Source: Geosiphon pyriformis
Taxonomy: Eukaryota; Glomeromycota; Glomeromycetes; Archaeosporales; Geosiphonaceae
Length of the DNA stretch: 64,000 nucleotides
Reading direction: 5' to 3'
Assembly (NCBI GenBank): GCA_016748015.1
Contig: JAAOMT010000480.1
Span: 765,101-829,100, forward strand
The notes beneath the pieces are model-generated. The model was not told the DNA's origin, ran no database searches, and worked only from the letters and a program-made list of their open reading frames with translations. Below, one piece after another: positions 1 to 11,779 of this stretch (the first letter of the stretch is position 1; every line of letters begins with the position of its first letter). Made by a program: the position numbers and the translations under genes.

Positions 1-13
1 GGTAATGATTAAC

Positions 14-105
14 ATAGTAGCAAACACCATCTCGCGATAGTGGCAAGCACCAGTTCACAATAGCAGCCAACACCAACTGGTGATAGCAGCAAACACCAGG
101 TTGAA
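14..105 (+). repeat. Four-unit 23-bp tandem array in LTR X
   Basis: Four head-to-tail units of exactly 23 bp start at 14, 37, 60 and 83. Each begins ATAG(T/C)(A/G)GC and carries a CACCA core about 10 bases in. The array lies just upstream of a TATATATA run, so an enhancer-like or protein-binding role in U3 is plausible but inferred. It is conserved in the second copy at 60823-60914. Confidence 0.9.
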
Positions 106-146
106 ATATCAAAAAGAAAGTATTTTCTCGTAGAACTACAAACATG

Positions 147-154
147 TATATATA
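147..154 (+). promoter_or_regulatory. Candidate TATA box of LTR X
   Basis: TATATATA lies about 42 bp downstream of the 23-bp array and is preserved at 60956-60963 in the other copy. The position fits an RNA polymerase II promoter in U3, but the AT-rich background makes chance runs common. Confidence 0.45.
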
Positions 155-783
155 CAGTAGTTTTAATATTGGGAAATAATCAATCAAGTAATAAAAAAAA
201 TCATAACTTATCAAGCAACAGATCCAATTTTATCCAACAAACTCCACTTTAAATCATACTTTCAAATTAAATATCTCAAGAAACCTTTAAAAATCAAAAA
301 AAAATGAAAAAGAATATTTAAAACGGAACTATCACAACTCAAAGTATTTAGAAACTTACTTGTATTATTTATTGAATGAAACTATCATTCATCAACTGAA
401 TCCCTTGGAAGAATAATCCTTAATCAAGATTATTCACGTTGTTACTAATTGATAAAAGCTTTATTGTAAGAATTAGAAAAGTGCTAAAGACCATTAACAT
501 TCTGTGTTTCTAGATTAGAGAAACACATCAGGCAATTGCAAGGATAGCCTCAGAGAAGACCCCAGACAGTGGGTAGATTTCAGTTCAGCCTCTGAGAAGG
601 AGTACATAAACACATACAACAATCAAGAATTAAAGAATAACTTACATCACAACAGTAAAAAAAAAGCCTTCAGTGTAACAGTGACATTATCACACAAATA
701 GAATTGAGAAACTCACGAAAGACTGATTGCAATTAAAGCGGGATATCAGCAATTAAATATAACAAGAAAACCATCCCATAACA

Positions 784-1899
784 ACACCTAAAAATATGAT
801 TGTTGCTACAATATCCAAATTTGGAAAGATTAAGTTGATCAAAATTCAATTGATTGGAATGTAACAGAAGACTGTAATAGAGTTTGCTGAATTGGATCAA
901 GTTAATTAGTTGATTTCAAGATAATCATTCCTAATCAGAAAAAATTCTGTACATATAGTCAAAACTGTAAGGAATTGTAAGATTTAGACATCTAGTGTGC
1001 TTCTGTTTATCTTGTCAATAAGAACAATAGCACATGATTTTGGAACTCTTTTGGATAGGGCTGGTAAAAAAACTTGCATCATAAATAGATTTATAAAAAT
1101 TGGTAATAGAATTTATTGTGCTGTGATTGGAATCTGTCTTTTACATGGAGCCAATCTTTGGTAGAATAAAGCTCTCTTAGACTAGGATGGATTTGGTTCA
1201 TTGTAAAAAGTGTGAGCATTTTGAATATTCAGCTTTTAAATGTGATGCATTAGGTGTGTTTGTGCTGCTATTGTCAAAGAAATTTTATAAAAAGGTTGTT
1301 TTTGAGGAAGTTTGCTTTTAGCTTGCCAAGTTGTATAAAAAAAAATGTGTTCTAATTTCTTGTTCTGCTGCCTTTGGTGGCAAATCTTGGGCCTAAGTGG
1401 TCTCACTTGCTGGTTTTTTTGGTAATATTTGCTTTAGTTCTAGTTCTGGTTCTTCTTTTTCTAATGTTTTAAGTTCGGATAGTATTTTTCCTCTTATTTT
1501 TGCTAATACTTTATTTTTAAATACTTATTTGGTTTTTTTGGAATGTTTCTTGGAAATTTTACTAGATTAGGTTTCTGGTATTATGTGTAAGCTCAACAAT
1601 TTGGAATTGGTGTCTTTGGCTTTTCTTCTTTCTTTTCATGTCTTGATTACACCAATGGCTGCCAATTTAAATTTGGATTCAACTATAATTTTGAATGGCT
1701 CCATGCTAGTGCCTCTGCTTTTTTTTTTATTGTCTCTGATGTCTCAATTCTGGATCCAAGTAGTTCAAAAGTGCTGACTAATAAGATGGGCTGTTTAAAA
1801 TCTAAGTTAGTGGCTCTCAAGGTTTTTGTTGGTTCAGTTTTGACAAAGTTAGATCAGTTGTGTGCTGAATTAGGTTTTCAAGTGTCTTCTCCTTCCTAA
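784..1899 (+). pseudogene. LINE A ORF1 remnant (RRM-like and CCHC)
   Basis: Decayed nucleic-acid-binding ORF1 of a non-LTR retrotransposon. It begins in the RRM-like segment (KFGKIKLIKIQLIG followed by a stop where the relative at 31.2 kb has Trp). It continues through a CCHC-type knuckle at about 1203-1245, where the His appears replaced by Tyr, then QLAKLY-like and Ser-rich linker sequence, and ends next to ORF2. Frame breaks and TAG/TAA stops are frequent. Its ORF1 type resembles LINE D (28998-30880) rather than the younger LINE. Its 5' half is missing because LTR X sits at 1-783. Confidence 0.75.
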
Positions 1900-1905
1900 T
1901 AAGTA

Positions 1906-2653
1906 ATTTGGTTTGGAAAATTGCTATGTGCAATGTTTGTGACATCAATATACCAGCTAAGCAGAAAAATATTATGTATTAGCACATGAACTCTGGTAAT
2001 ATAATTTCAATAATTACAAAAACAAAATTGAGATCTAATATTAGACCATAAATTATGAACAAGTTTGATGGTATATAGGTGTTTACATCTGGTATAAATA
2101 AAAATTTTCTTGGTGCTAAAGTGACAATTATTATGAACAATTCTCTGGCTCAACATGTTTCTAAGATTGAGAAAGTGCTTTGTTATGTTATTTCAGTTTG
2201 GCTTCTTTTCAAGAGCAAGCTTTTGATCAGAATTTTGGGCTTGTATGCTGGTGTCTCTGCTAAGGCTAAGTTTGATCAGATGGTTGAGATTAATTTTTTT
2301 ATTGTAAGGACAGTTAATGTCAGCACTTTTGTGGTTTTGGGTGGAGATTTTAATAAGAATAGTTCTAATAAAAGTGCAAGCTTTCAATTTTGTTTGGATC
2401 TGGGTTTGGTCAATTCACTTAAAGGCCATTATTTGGCCAAGACTTTTATGTAGAACAATTTGAGAGAAGTCAAGAAAATTATTGATTAAATTTTTGTTAG
2501 TAAGTGTTTATTGTTAGCAATTGCTAGTCATAAAATTGTTTTTACTTCTAAATTCTTTGATACTGATCACAAGGCTGTCATGGTATCAGTTAGTTTGGGT
2601 AGACTTTTGGATTTTTATTTAAAAGTTTGTGCAAACAAGCTAATAGAAATTGT
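1906..2653 (+). pseudogene. LINE A ORF2, endonuclease domain
   Basis: Remnant of the apurinic/exonuclease-endonuclease-phosphatase domain that nicks target DNA. Visible are WKIAMCNV near the start, a KTKLRS segment (TETK-like motif), LGLYAG, VVLGGDFNKN around 2335-2360 and FDTDHKAVMVS near 2560. The domain is cut by several stops, mostly at Trp or Gln positions. The predicted start, aligned to ATGA in the best LINE copy, reads ATAA here. The domain is interrupted at its end by a solo gypsy LTR. Confidence 0.8.
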
Positions 2654-3525
2654 TGTTATTTATAAAAAAATCATACAAAAAAATAGTAAGAAAAACAGAT
2701 AGACCAATAAAAGAATAATAGTTAACATGTGAGCATATTGCTTAGTAATGTGGAGCATTGTCAAGAATATTGGTACACTTCTTAGCAATATGGAGCAATG
2801 TCAGAAAATCATGACATATTGATTAAGAAATTATAGCACATTGCTTGAAGATGTGGGCAATCTTATAGAACCCAAATTATGTATATATAGCAAGAATGTT
2901 AGAAGCAAAAAAAGACAAAATCAATACCAAGATTTTCTTGTTAAGAAAAATTTTAATTAAAAATCATCAATATTAATAAATAATTATTCTCCATCCAAAT
3001 CACTTTCCTTACTATTAACACTTTATGTTGATAGTATTTAATACTTGATTATACTGGAACAATAGCTTTTGATCATAGCTATTAATAAGATACTAACATT
3101 TTTTGTCTTGACTTATTTTTTATTTTTTATTTTATTTTTTTTATTTTTTATTTATTTTGCTATTAAATTACTAATTGATTTAAAAGATTAATTCATAGAG
3201 TACTAATATCAAAGGCACTGGTAAAAAACCCAGAAATAAGGGTAAAACACTCAATTAAGGATAGCTTACTAAAAGAATACTAGCCACCAAGCTAAAAAAA
3301 ATTCATAATAACCACTCTGGGAGGGTACAGATACAAAAATTATACTGGCTACCAAGCCAAAAAAAAAATTGATAGAATTGCAATTCTGAAAAGTAATGGA
3401 TAAAAACAATACTTGAATCTTTGTTCATTATACAAAAAACTCAACCAAAACCTTTAGATATTACCAATGAAATTAGCTATTGAGTTTGTTATTTGATTTG
3501 AGACCCCAAATAATTACCTGTAACA
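2654..3525 (+). repeat. Solo gypsy LTR in LINE A
   Basis: Homologous over its length to the LTRs at 5329-6132 and 14333-15157. It starts TGTTATTTAT and ends CTGTAACA. Flanking bases are TTGT (2650-2653) and TTAT (3526-3529), a 4-bp target duplication with one G-to-A change. LINE A resumes directly after it. No internal region is present, so it formed by LTR-LTR recombination. A TATATATAG motif lies near 2881-2890, after repeats related to GCACATTGCTTAG. Confidence 0.88.
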
Positions 3526-5328
3526 TTATTGAAAATTTAAAATTACTAATGCAGATGCTCTCAAATAGGCTTGTTTCAAAGAGTGTGTTTCTGTTAAGTT
3601 TTTTTTTGTAATTGGTAGATTCTTATTAGCAAGTGCTGATAAAGATTTTAATACTATATAGAATTTGTTGAAGAAAGTGATAGTAGATTTGGCTAATAAT
3701 GTTTTCTCTAAACATTGGTTTTATAATATTAAATGTTCTTTCAACAGACAATTTTTTAAGTTTTTCAAGCTAAAACTACTAGTTGCTAAAGTGGTTAAGT
3801 TTTTTCAATCTGGTAATTCTTCTAAAACTAACTTATTTCTTGGTGCTTAGTTAATTGCTAATAAAGTTAAGGTTCTTAAGATTTAGGACATATTAAATAT
3901 TAGCACCAGTAGTATGAATGTTTTTAGTTGCTTGTCCAAAATTAGGAAAAGTTATCATTGTTTTAAGATGCATAAATCTAAGACTGCTAAGTCTGCTGCT
4001 ATTAGGTGTGTTATCAATAAGAGAATAGAAAATTTTTATTTAAACAAAGGCCATATGATCAAGAATATATTGGATAAGTCTTTTTATAAAGTGGTTCTCA
4101 ATCATTTAATTGTTAATAATGAACTGGTTTTGAATTTTGATGATATTAAATCTAAGATTAATGTTATAATAAAAGGATGAACCAGAAAGCATTCAGTTTT
4201 TGGGTCTTTGTTTAATCTTTGGGCCCACCAGTATATCCCTTTATAGCATATAGATAACAATACTTTCTCTGATATTATAGATATTGTTAGTTTTGATGAG
4301 TTGGTTTAAGTTGTCAGACATTTACTAGATAGAAAAGCTGCTGATCTTAATGGTATTCCTAATGAATTGTGGAAATATTGTAATAATGATGTTTTCAAAG
4401 GTTTTTTGAATCTTTTGAATTTATGTTTGAGATTAAGTACTGTTCTAATTTTATAGAAGAGAGCATGGGTTTCAATGATATCTAAATCTTACAAATAAAA
4501 TAGCATCTTGACAAATACTTATTATATTGCTTTAGTTGAAACTGCTTGTAAAATTTTTTCTAAAATTTTTTCAGATCAGATCTTTTTTATCTGCAGTAAA
4601 TTTGGTGTTCTCTATGAAAATAACTTCTTTATTTTAAAAGATACTTCAATGCAGTCTCCTATTTTTGCAGTCAGTTTGGTGGTTAAGGATGCTTTGAAAA
4701 AAGGCAGAAAAGTTTAGTTGGTTTTGTAGAATATGCACAAGGTATATAATTTGGTCAATTAACATTATTTGAGAGTTAGTTTGTGACATATCAAAATATG
4801 TGAAAGATTTATTAAGTTTTTTGGTAAAATTTATGAAAATAAGTTGAACAGAGTTATGACAGATTTTGGTATTTCAAATGAGTATTGAGTATTTGATGGT
4901 TTTAATCAAGGTAAAGTGTTTTTTTTCCTTCTTTGGCAAATTTTTTATGACCTTTTTTTGTGTAAAGTCAAAAGACAAAAGAGTATATGTAATTATCAGA
5001 TTGATACCAAATTTGTGACCAAAACAGAAAAAATTAATAATGTGAGTAAAATGACTTTTTTTTTTGTGACTAAAGCTTTTGTGAACAATATCATTTGAGT
5101 TGGAAATAGCCAAGCTGCTACACAATTTATATTAAATATTGCCAGTGATTTCTTCTTAATTAATAATATTTCTATTAACAACAACAAAATAGTTGCCATT
5201 CTTATCAATAAGAGGGTTAAGAATGCTGTTTTAAAGATTAGTAAGTCCTCTATTTCAATTGCCAAATGTGGTGTACTTCACAGATACTTGGGTATCTTCT
5301 TGTCTATTGATAGTTTATCCAAGCTCAG
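3526..5328 (+). pseudogene. LINE A ORF2, reverse transcriptase domain
   Basis: Continues LINE A after the solo LTR. Segments matching the younger LINE ORF2 include the pre-RT linker (about 3665-3850), a KNILDKSFYKVVLNHL stretch (4060-4110), VETACKIFSKIFSD (4530-4580), SPIFAV (about 4650), a degraded motif A (NMHKVYNLV), FDGFNQGKVF (about 4900) and a motif C region reading AFVNN where an active enzyme has V-D-D. Many stops and both catalytic-region changes make it non-functional. It is broken at 5328 by the full gypsy element and resumes at 15158. Confidence 0.82.
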
Positions 5329-6132
5329 TGTTACTCATAAAAAGAAAACAGATATAAAAAAATAGTAGGCCAATAAGAAAGTAGTAGTTAGCATATGAGC
5401 ACATTGCTCAACAATATGAAACAATATCAGAAATCATGGCACATCACTCAGCAATGTGGGGCAATGTCAAGAAAATATGGCATATTGCTTGAGAAATTAT
5501 AGCACATTGCTTGAGAATGTGAGTGATCTCATAGAACCCAAATTATGTATATATAGTGGTAGCATTAGAAGTAGAAAAGACAGATTTTTCAGTTTAAATT
5601 TTATCTAAGCAACCTTCCAATTTACAAATATCAATAAATAATTATTTACTATCTCAATTCACTCTTCATTATCAACACTTTATGTTAATAGTAATTGATA
5701 CTTAACCACACTGAAACAATAGCTCTTGATCATGGCTATTGATGAAATACTAACTTGCAATTGCTTTTGTTTAAATTTTTTTTATTTTTTTTTATTTCTT
5801 TGTTTTACTAAAATTGATTAAAGATTAAGCGCTAAGATACAAACATCATAGAGACTGGTAAAAGACCTGTAAAACAAGAGTAGAACACTTATAAATTTAA
5901 GGATAGCTTACTAGGAGGATTACTGGCCACCACACTGAGAAAGAAATTCAATGGAATTGCAATTCTGGAAGGCTACTAAAACCAATTATTAAATCTCTGT
6001 CTATTATACAAAAGACTTTACAATAAACCTTCAGATCAATAAAACCTTTAGATATCTATGTCAGAGTACTAATCAAGCACCAAGTTACAGATTTGTTATT
6101 TGCTTTGAGACCTCAAATAATCATCTGTAACA
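5329..6132 (+). repeat. 5' LTR of gypsy-1
   Basis: Starts TGTTACTCAT and ends CTGTAACA (inverted TGTTA/TAACA ends). U3 holds repeated, imperfectly palindromic units around GCACATTGCTCAG from about 5395 to 5525, then TATATATAG near 5550, a candidate TATA box. U5 ends just before the primer-binding site. Confidence 0.92.
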
Positions 6133-6134
6133 TT

Positions 6135-6146
6135 TGGTGCTCTCTG
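6135..6146 (+). other. Primer-binding site of gypsy-1
   Basis: TGGTGCTCTCTG begins two bases after the LTR end and has the TGG expected to pair with a tRNA 3' CCA. The primer tRNA would end CAGAGAGCACCA. I cannot name the isoacceptor from this alone. Confidence 0.75.
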
Positions 6147-6194
6147 TAAGATATAATCTTACAGAAAACCAGCACCAACAACAGTTATTCAAAA

Positions 6195-8110
6195 GTGACA
6201 GAATCAGAAAACATAAGAGCAAACCATTTAGGATTTACTAAATCCTTGTTTTAACAGTACACCCAACAATTAGGATTAAACAATAACCACTTTCCAGCAG
6301 AATCCGCCTTTAACTTTTATGTCAACAATAAAATCACAGACTGCTTAGAAGGAACAGTTAACATTGAATCTGCAAAGAAAAATTTCTATACAAAATTATT
6401 TCAACATACCAGCTTACCAAGAAACTATAGTTTTACACCAATCATCAGGGAAATCAATCAAACTATTGAAAAGTACACACAACAACAATTCCCCATCACT
6501 TATGCAAACAAAGGCAAAGGAAAATTGCAAACACCAGCAGTAACACCAAAACAAATACAACCACCCACTTGAAAGAAAACCAGAGTTGAATCACCAACAA
6601 ACCCATCATACCACTATACACTCGGAAGCACTATCAATATCTTATTAACAAATGTGTCCACATCAAATGCGACATCAACATTTGGACAACTCCTATTTCA
6701 AAGTAAACAAAAGAAAGCAGAATTACTAGGAACTTATGGCAATTATTTTGAAGAATTTAAATTGCAATCGCCAATGCCATCAGAATTCTGATCACCACCA
6801 AATCAAAACAATCTAAATCCCAAATTAATTAATCAGCAAAACTTACCTCCAATAATTATTATTAATCAGCCACCAACTGAACTGATCCAACTGCAACAAA
6901 TACCACTACAGCAATCACAACAGCCATTTTAACAGCCGCAACAACAACTTCAACAACCAAACTTAGATTCAATGGCCTATACTCCAATAGCAAAACTCAA
7001 AAAGTTCACTGGCAAAAAGAATGATGCCCAAATATGGCTTAACAACATTGAAAAAGCCATCACGGCCAATGGAATAAATGACACAAAAGCACTCCAAGCC
7101 ATTCCCTATTTCTTACAGGATACTGCCAACTCATGGTATTAAAGCTTAGTTGTCAAACCCCAAACATTCTAGGAATTTAAAGTCATATTCTTGGGATACT
7201 TCAGTAATAATAATAGTATTAACCAATTGGCAAACACTTTCACCACCATTAAGCAAGGAGAAAATGAAGCAGTTACTACTTACTTAGGATGCTTTCACAG
7301 AAATCTGTGCCAAATTCAGGCCATACAGGCTGATTATTTCACAGCACCACAAATTTTGAATTAATTTATTAAAGGCCTGCACAGTAGCATCCTTTAACAC
7401 ATGCACCCAATGCATTCAGCAGATCTTCAAGCTGCAGTTACAAATGCCAGAGATTTTGAAGCAGCTAAACTCAAAGCTAATCATGCCCAAGCTGTCAATC
7501 TAGTAATAAATAAATCATTTGAATTGGATTTCAAATTGAAACAATTCAGTGATTTCATTAACCAGAAGCTTGAAGGGTACTTAGCTGACAATCACGCAAT
7601 TTATCAACCTCCACAACAATACAATAATCAAAGAAATGTGAATTATTTCCAGAATCAGTCACATCCATCATTTTCGACCAATCAACAGTGGCAGCAGAAG
7701 ATGCATGTTTGCCACTACTGTGGTAAACAAAGGCACTTAAGAATTGATTGTAAGTTAAAGATAGATAACCAATAATCAGAAAATCAATATCAAAACCCCG
7801 ATCGCCAGTTTCCAACTCTGAATTACCAATTCAACCCAGCACCATATTAACTGACTTATCTGTTAATGACACAACAGCCAATATATTAACCACCCGTATA
7901 TCAATTTTCAGTTTATTAACCACAGCCACCAGTAATATATCAACTACCACAGCCACAAATAATTTATCAGACATCCACAGTTCAAATACCACCATTCAAC
8001 CCAGCTCAAATGACATCAGGAAACCCCAGATCAAGAATTACCCAAAACTGGAGATTGGCAATAGTTGTGCACCAACCAATCTCCAGTTTATTCAACCAGC
8101 TGTCAGAATT
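6195..8110 (+). pseudogene. gypsy-1 gag (capsid and CCHC nucleocapsid)
   Basis: A single forward frame runs from about 6195, where GTG stands at the probable start, with stops mostly at Gln or Trp positions. Residues around 6970-7400 (KLKKFTGKKNDAQIWLNNI, YFLQDTANSWY) match the Retrotrans_gag capsid family. A CCHC knuckle lies at 7710-7751 (C-HY-C-GKQR-H-LRID-C). A Pro/Gln-rich tail continues in the same frame past a stop at 7773-7775 to about 8110. Pol is in a different frame, so expression would have needed frameshifting or another bypass. The packaging and particle-forming role is known from the family. Confidence 0.85.
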
Positions 8111-8720
8111 ATGACAGTGGAGTTCAAGAACTGGGTATACTCAAAACCCAAGTTTCTAAAACTATTTAAGTCTCCTGGTTACTCTGAAGATGCCCAATTC
8201 AATAATCTAGAAACCAACCAACAACCAACACTTACCAGCAACATTCTACTGGCTACCATCACCAAAAACAAATCACTGGATGCCATCTTCTCATTCAAAC
8301 TCAAGGAACTGTCAACTATGTCATTGTTTAATGGAGCTGCTCTTGAAAAAAAATCTATCACTGCCATATATACTGATGTCAAAGTTGATGGCCATCTCAT
8401 CAAGCTAATTCTAGACAATGGATCAGCTGGCAGCATCATTACAAGACAACTCATGGACCAATTAGGTCGCTGAGTTGATTGCGCTGCCAGCATCAAGATC
8501 ATAACTGACAATGAGACAATCAAAATTCCTATTGGTGAGATTAACAACTTCCCTATTGAAGTTAATGATATCATGGTCCCAATTAAAGTACTGGTCATAA
8601 AAGCCACCCAATACCAAGCACTCATTGGTAATGATTGGCTATTTAAAACCAATACATTGCTTGATTGGAATACACAGAAGCTTCAAATTAGTCAGAATAA
8701 CTAATACATATATGTACCAG
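8084..8720 (+). pseudogene. gypsy-1 pol, protease domain
   Basis: First domain of a pol frame that stays in one register to about 13570. The retropepsin active-site loop is seen at 8411-8440 as LDNGSAGSIIT; the canonical motif is Asp-Ser/Thr-Gly, so Asn at 8417-8419 probably reflects a G-to-A change. Downstream, QALIGNDWL (about 8615-8640) resembles the second conserved flap/ILG region. Stops occur at 8471-8473 and 8702-8704. The enzyme would cleave the Gag-Pol polyprotein in the particle. Confidence 0.8.
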
Positions 8721-9089
8721 CTACGTGTGGCCATTTTAAGACCACTAACTCAACAACACTACTTATTGAGTTTGAGGAAGAAGAGAAAAAACCTACCTGA
8801 GAAGCCTATCAAGTATCATGGGTGCAAGAAAACCACAACGAGTTACCTCCAATACTCTCCTGAGACAATAATAGAAAAGGAAAACAAAAGGAAGAACTTA
8901 CCTGGAATGACAACCAAGACTGAGAAACTAACAGTAACTCAAACAAACTACCAATCTGAGAATGGGAAGAAATCAACAAAGGAAAAGAGAAAAAGAAAGA
9001 AAAAAATATAACCAAAGAAACCACCACCACAGGAGAAATAACTAGTGGCTGGGAAAGAAAATACTCGCGAAAACTGATAAAGGAACCAC

Positions 9090-9995
9090 CATATATACCT
9101 TTCAAATGCAAAAATTGTGGGAAAAAACTTTCTTTTATGGGAGCTTGAGTTGCATCAGATGAAGATTACTGAACATGAACCCATTATTATTGTAAGCCTT
9201 GCCACCGCAAACGCTATGACTACCCAAAAAGACAAGGCAAGTGGGACAATGAATCATGTCTTGCTTGCAGTGAACAACTATTGAATAAAAGAATGTGAAA
9301 TGACATTTCTGGACAAGAAGAAACGTGTGACACTTTATGCCAATACACAATCTTTACCAGCGATTGGATGAGTCATGGTACACCAATAATTGCTGTTTAG
9401 CACTGTGCAATATCTCACTTGGAAGGTTACCCACACAATGAAGACAAGATCTAGTAAATGGCAAATGCCAAAATAGAAGATGCTATGCCTAGTAAAATAT
9501 TAGAAATCAAGAACAACCCTCCAGAGCCAGTTAATATTGTTCTGATTCCCAACCCAAATACTTTTCTAGACCTGGAAGCAGGCCCAGAAGAATTTCATGA
9601 GCATTACCAAAATTTGGCACCAACAAGGGAGGAACAAGAGCAGTGTTTAGCCCAAATAAACACCTGATTATGTGACCATTGTTTGATCCCATGTGACTTT
9701 TAATATTGTAATAAATGTAATCTTATTTATAATCTACCACTATGCATGATTTACACAATTCTAAAGGAGGAACCAATCAGCAACTGCACATTAGAATTGG
9801 AATCAAATTTCAATTCCGATTCAAACTCTGATAATAATGATGATAAAAACAATGGTTTCAGCTCTGCTCTTTATAGCAACAAAAATTACGATGATTCAAA
9901 CTCTGATTCAAACCCCAAAGCATTTATTATACTTCTTGACCTTATCAAGGAACAGGAACTTAAATGGTTCAGCGATAATAATGAAGATATCATGT
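9090..9995 (+). pseudogene. gypsy-1 pol, Cys-rich zinc modules and acidic linker
   Basis: In the pol frame between protease and dUTPase lie four cysteine pairs (9107/9116, 9191/9200, 9257/9266, 9326/9338) and a further C-x2-C...C-x2-C set at 9671-9718. These look like two or more treble-clef or zinc-ribbon folds. Between them is an EEFHEHYQNLAPTREEQEQ stretch (about 9585-9650), and after them a Ser/Asp/Asn-rich acidic stretch (9790-9940). Ty3/gypsy pol does not normally carry such a module here. The function is unknown to me: nucleic-acid or protein binding would be a guess. Several stops interrupt it. Confidence 0.7.
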
Positions 9996-9999
9996 CAAA

Positions 10000-10405
10000 A
10001 TGCACACATAATACTGATGTAGGGTTTGATCTGAGATATCCAGGGTAGGATGTCATAAAATTGGAACCCCATTCATGCATCTGTATTGATCTCAAAATAG
10101 CATTAGAAATTCTAGCAACAACAATGGTTCAGTTGACATTTAAGAATAGCTTAGCAAAAAAGGGAATCAACATCAGAGAAAGAATAATTGACACAAAATA
10201 TGTAAGAAATATCATTGCTATGCTACAAAATGACTCAGAAAAAGTCTATACCATAAAGCCAAATAAAAAAATAGCACAGACAATATTTCTGCCTCTGGTG
10301 AAAGTAGCTCAATTAGTGTTAGTAGAAAATAGGAAAGAGTTAGAGATTACTGTTAAAGAGATACAAGGATTCAGATCAATGGATAAAATAAACATACCAG
10401 TTAAT
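10000..10405 (+). pseudogene. gypsy-1 pol, dUTPase domain
   Basis: The trimeric-type dUTPase motifs appear in order: motif I as VGFDL (10019-10033), motif II as NSLAKKG (about 10145-10165), motif III as IIDTKYVRNI (about 10184-10213, keeping the Asp and Tyr), motif IV as KIAQTIFLPL (about 10269-10298) and motif V as GFRSMDK (about 10368-10390; the normal form is GFGSTG). The enzyme hydrolyses dUTP to dUMP and limits uracil incorporation into cDNA. It is fused in frame with protease upstream and RT downstream. A stop sits at 10046-10048 and motifs III and V are damaged, so this copy is inactive. The family call is strong because all five motifs are spaced correctly. Confidence 0.85.
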
Positions 10406-10779
10406 ATGGTGGAGAAAAAGGTTATTGACAAAGGAAAAATTATCTCAACTCATCAATCAATTTCCATTCTATTATATGATCAGTATATGTTAGCCATAAA
10501 AAGAGAAGTAAAGAATCAAGCTCAGTTGTTTGAAACAGAAGCCACCATTTGTGAATCAGGAGAAATTGGACTCACTAATCTTTACATATCAGCCAAAAGC
10601 CTCAAAAATATCAAAATTCTCATCTACAACACAACCAGAAATGTTATTGAGATACCAAAAAAAACCACCATTGGATACTTAACCACTGAAGTTAAGGATC
10701 AACCACCAAACTACATTCCAGATTTTCCACAGCTTTGTAGATATGTGGATATCACATCACAAACCATTTATAGACAAAG

Positions 10780-11758
10780 TAAATGTTATCTGCTTCAACC
10801 AGAACAATTGGAACAGATGAATTTAGAAAATTTAGATCCACTTCAATGGATGCAACTTAAGATGTTACTCAACAATTTCAATAACATCTTTGCCAGTGAA
10901 AATGAATTTGGCAGAACTAACATAATCCAGCACCAGATCAAGACTAGAGATACAATGCCAATAAAACAAAGAGCATATAGAGTACCACCAGCTAGCCATG
11001 AGATCATCTGTCAGGAAATCAATTGGATGCTTGACAACAGGCTAATTCAGCCATCAATGAATCCATGGTCATCACCAGTGGTATTAGTCTGGAAGAAAAA
11101 TGGAAAAATCCATTTTTGTGTGGATTATCGAAAACTGAATGGAGTAACTAAAAGTGATAGTTATTCAACTCCAAAAATCCAAGAACTATTCAATGCTTTT
11201 GGAGGAAATAAATGATTCTTGACACTGAATTTAAATAGTAGTTACTGGCAAGTAGTCATAAACCCAGCTGACAAAAAGAAAACAGCATTTATCACAAGAG
11301 AGAAAAATTTTGAGTTTGAAGTCATGCCATTTGGCTTGATAAACACTCCAGCAACATTCCAACAGTTCATGGAAATTGTATATACTAGATTACTATAGAA
11401 ATTAGTAGTCATATATTTGGATAACACTAATGTGTTTTCAAAAACATTTGATAATTATCTGCATCATTTACAACAAGTGTTTGAAAGATTAAGAAGAGCC
11501 AGATTGAAACTAAATACAACCAAATGTTTCTTTGGAAAAATCAAACTCAAGTTTTTGGAACATGTAGTAAGCAAAAATGGAATCAAAACAGATCCAGACA
11601 AAATTGAGATTGTCAAAAACTTTCCAGTACCAAATAATCTCACAGTACTGAGAGCATTCTTGGGATTCGCAGGGTACTATCATCATTTTATCAAAGACTT
11701 TTCTAAACTGGCCCAGCCACGCCATCATTTACAAACTAAGAATGTAAAGTATAAATGA
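10780..11758 (+). pseudogene. gypsy-1 pol, reverse transcriptase
   Basis: Ty3-type RT in the pol frame. Upstream of the fingers are FNNIFASENEFGRTN and a RVPPAS-like segment. KNGKIHFCVDYRKLN (about 11095-11140) is fingers motif. Motif A reads LTLNLNSSYWQV with Asn at 11228-11230 where catalytic Asp is expected. Motif B MPFGLINTPATFQQF (about 11325-11370) is intact. Motif C reads YLDN with Asn at 11423-11425 replacing the second Asp. FLGFAGYYHHFIKDFSKLA (about 11655-11710) is the connection region. Stops at 11213-11215, 11396-11398 and 11756-11758 confirm it is dead. Confidence 0.92.
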
Positions 11759-11779
11759 ACAGAAACTCAACAAAAAGTA

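Larger units (their letters stand above)
1..783 (+). repeat. Solo LTR of family X, copy 1 (5' end outside window)
   Basis: This sequence recurs at 60810-61590 in the same orientation, about 97% identical by eye with mostly transition differences. The complete copy shows the element begins TGTTAC and ends ATAACA, a classic inverted LTR terminus. Here the first ~87 bases lie outside the window. No primer-binding site follows: from about 784 the sequence is LINE ORF1 (TPKN...SKFGKIKLIKIQLIG), so this is a solo LTR inserted in LINE A. Its 5' target duplication cannot be checked. Confidence 0.85.

Noticed and set aside
14-105. CRISPR-like array
   Set aside because: Units are contiguous 23-mers with no spacers, lie in an LTR and recur in its second copy; the genome is eukaryotic.
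8179-8652. 157-codon minus-strand ORF opposite the protease
   Set aside because: Antisense to a recognisable retropepsin frame, with no family resemblance; an artefact of reduced stops on the complement.
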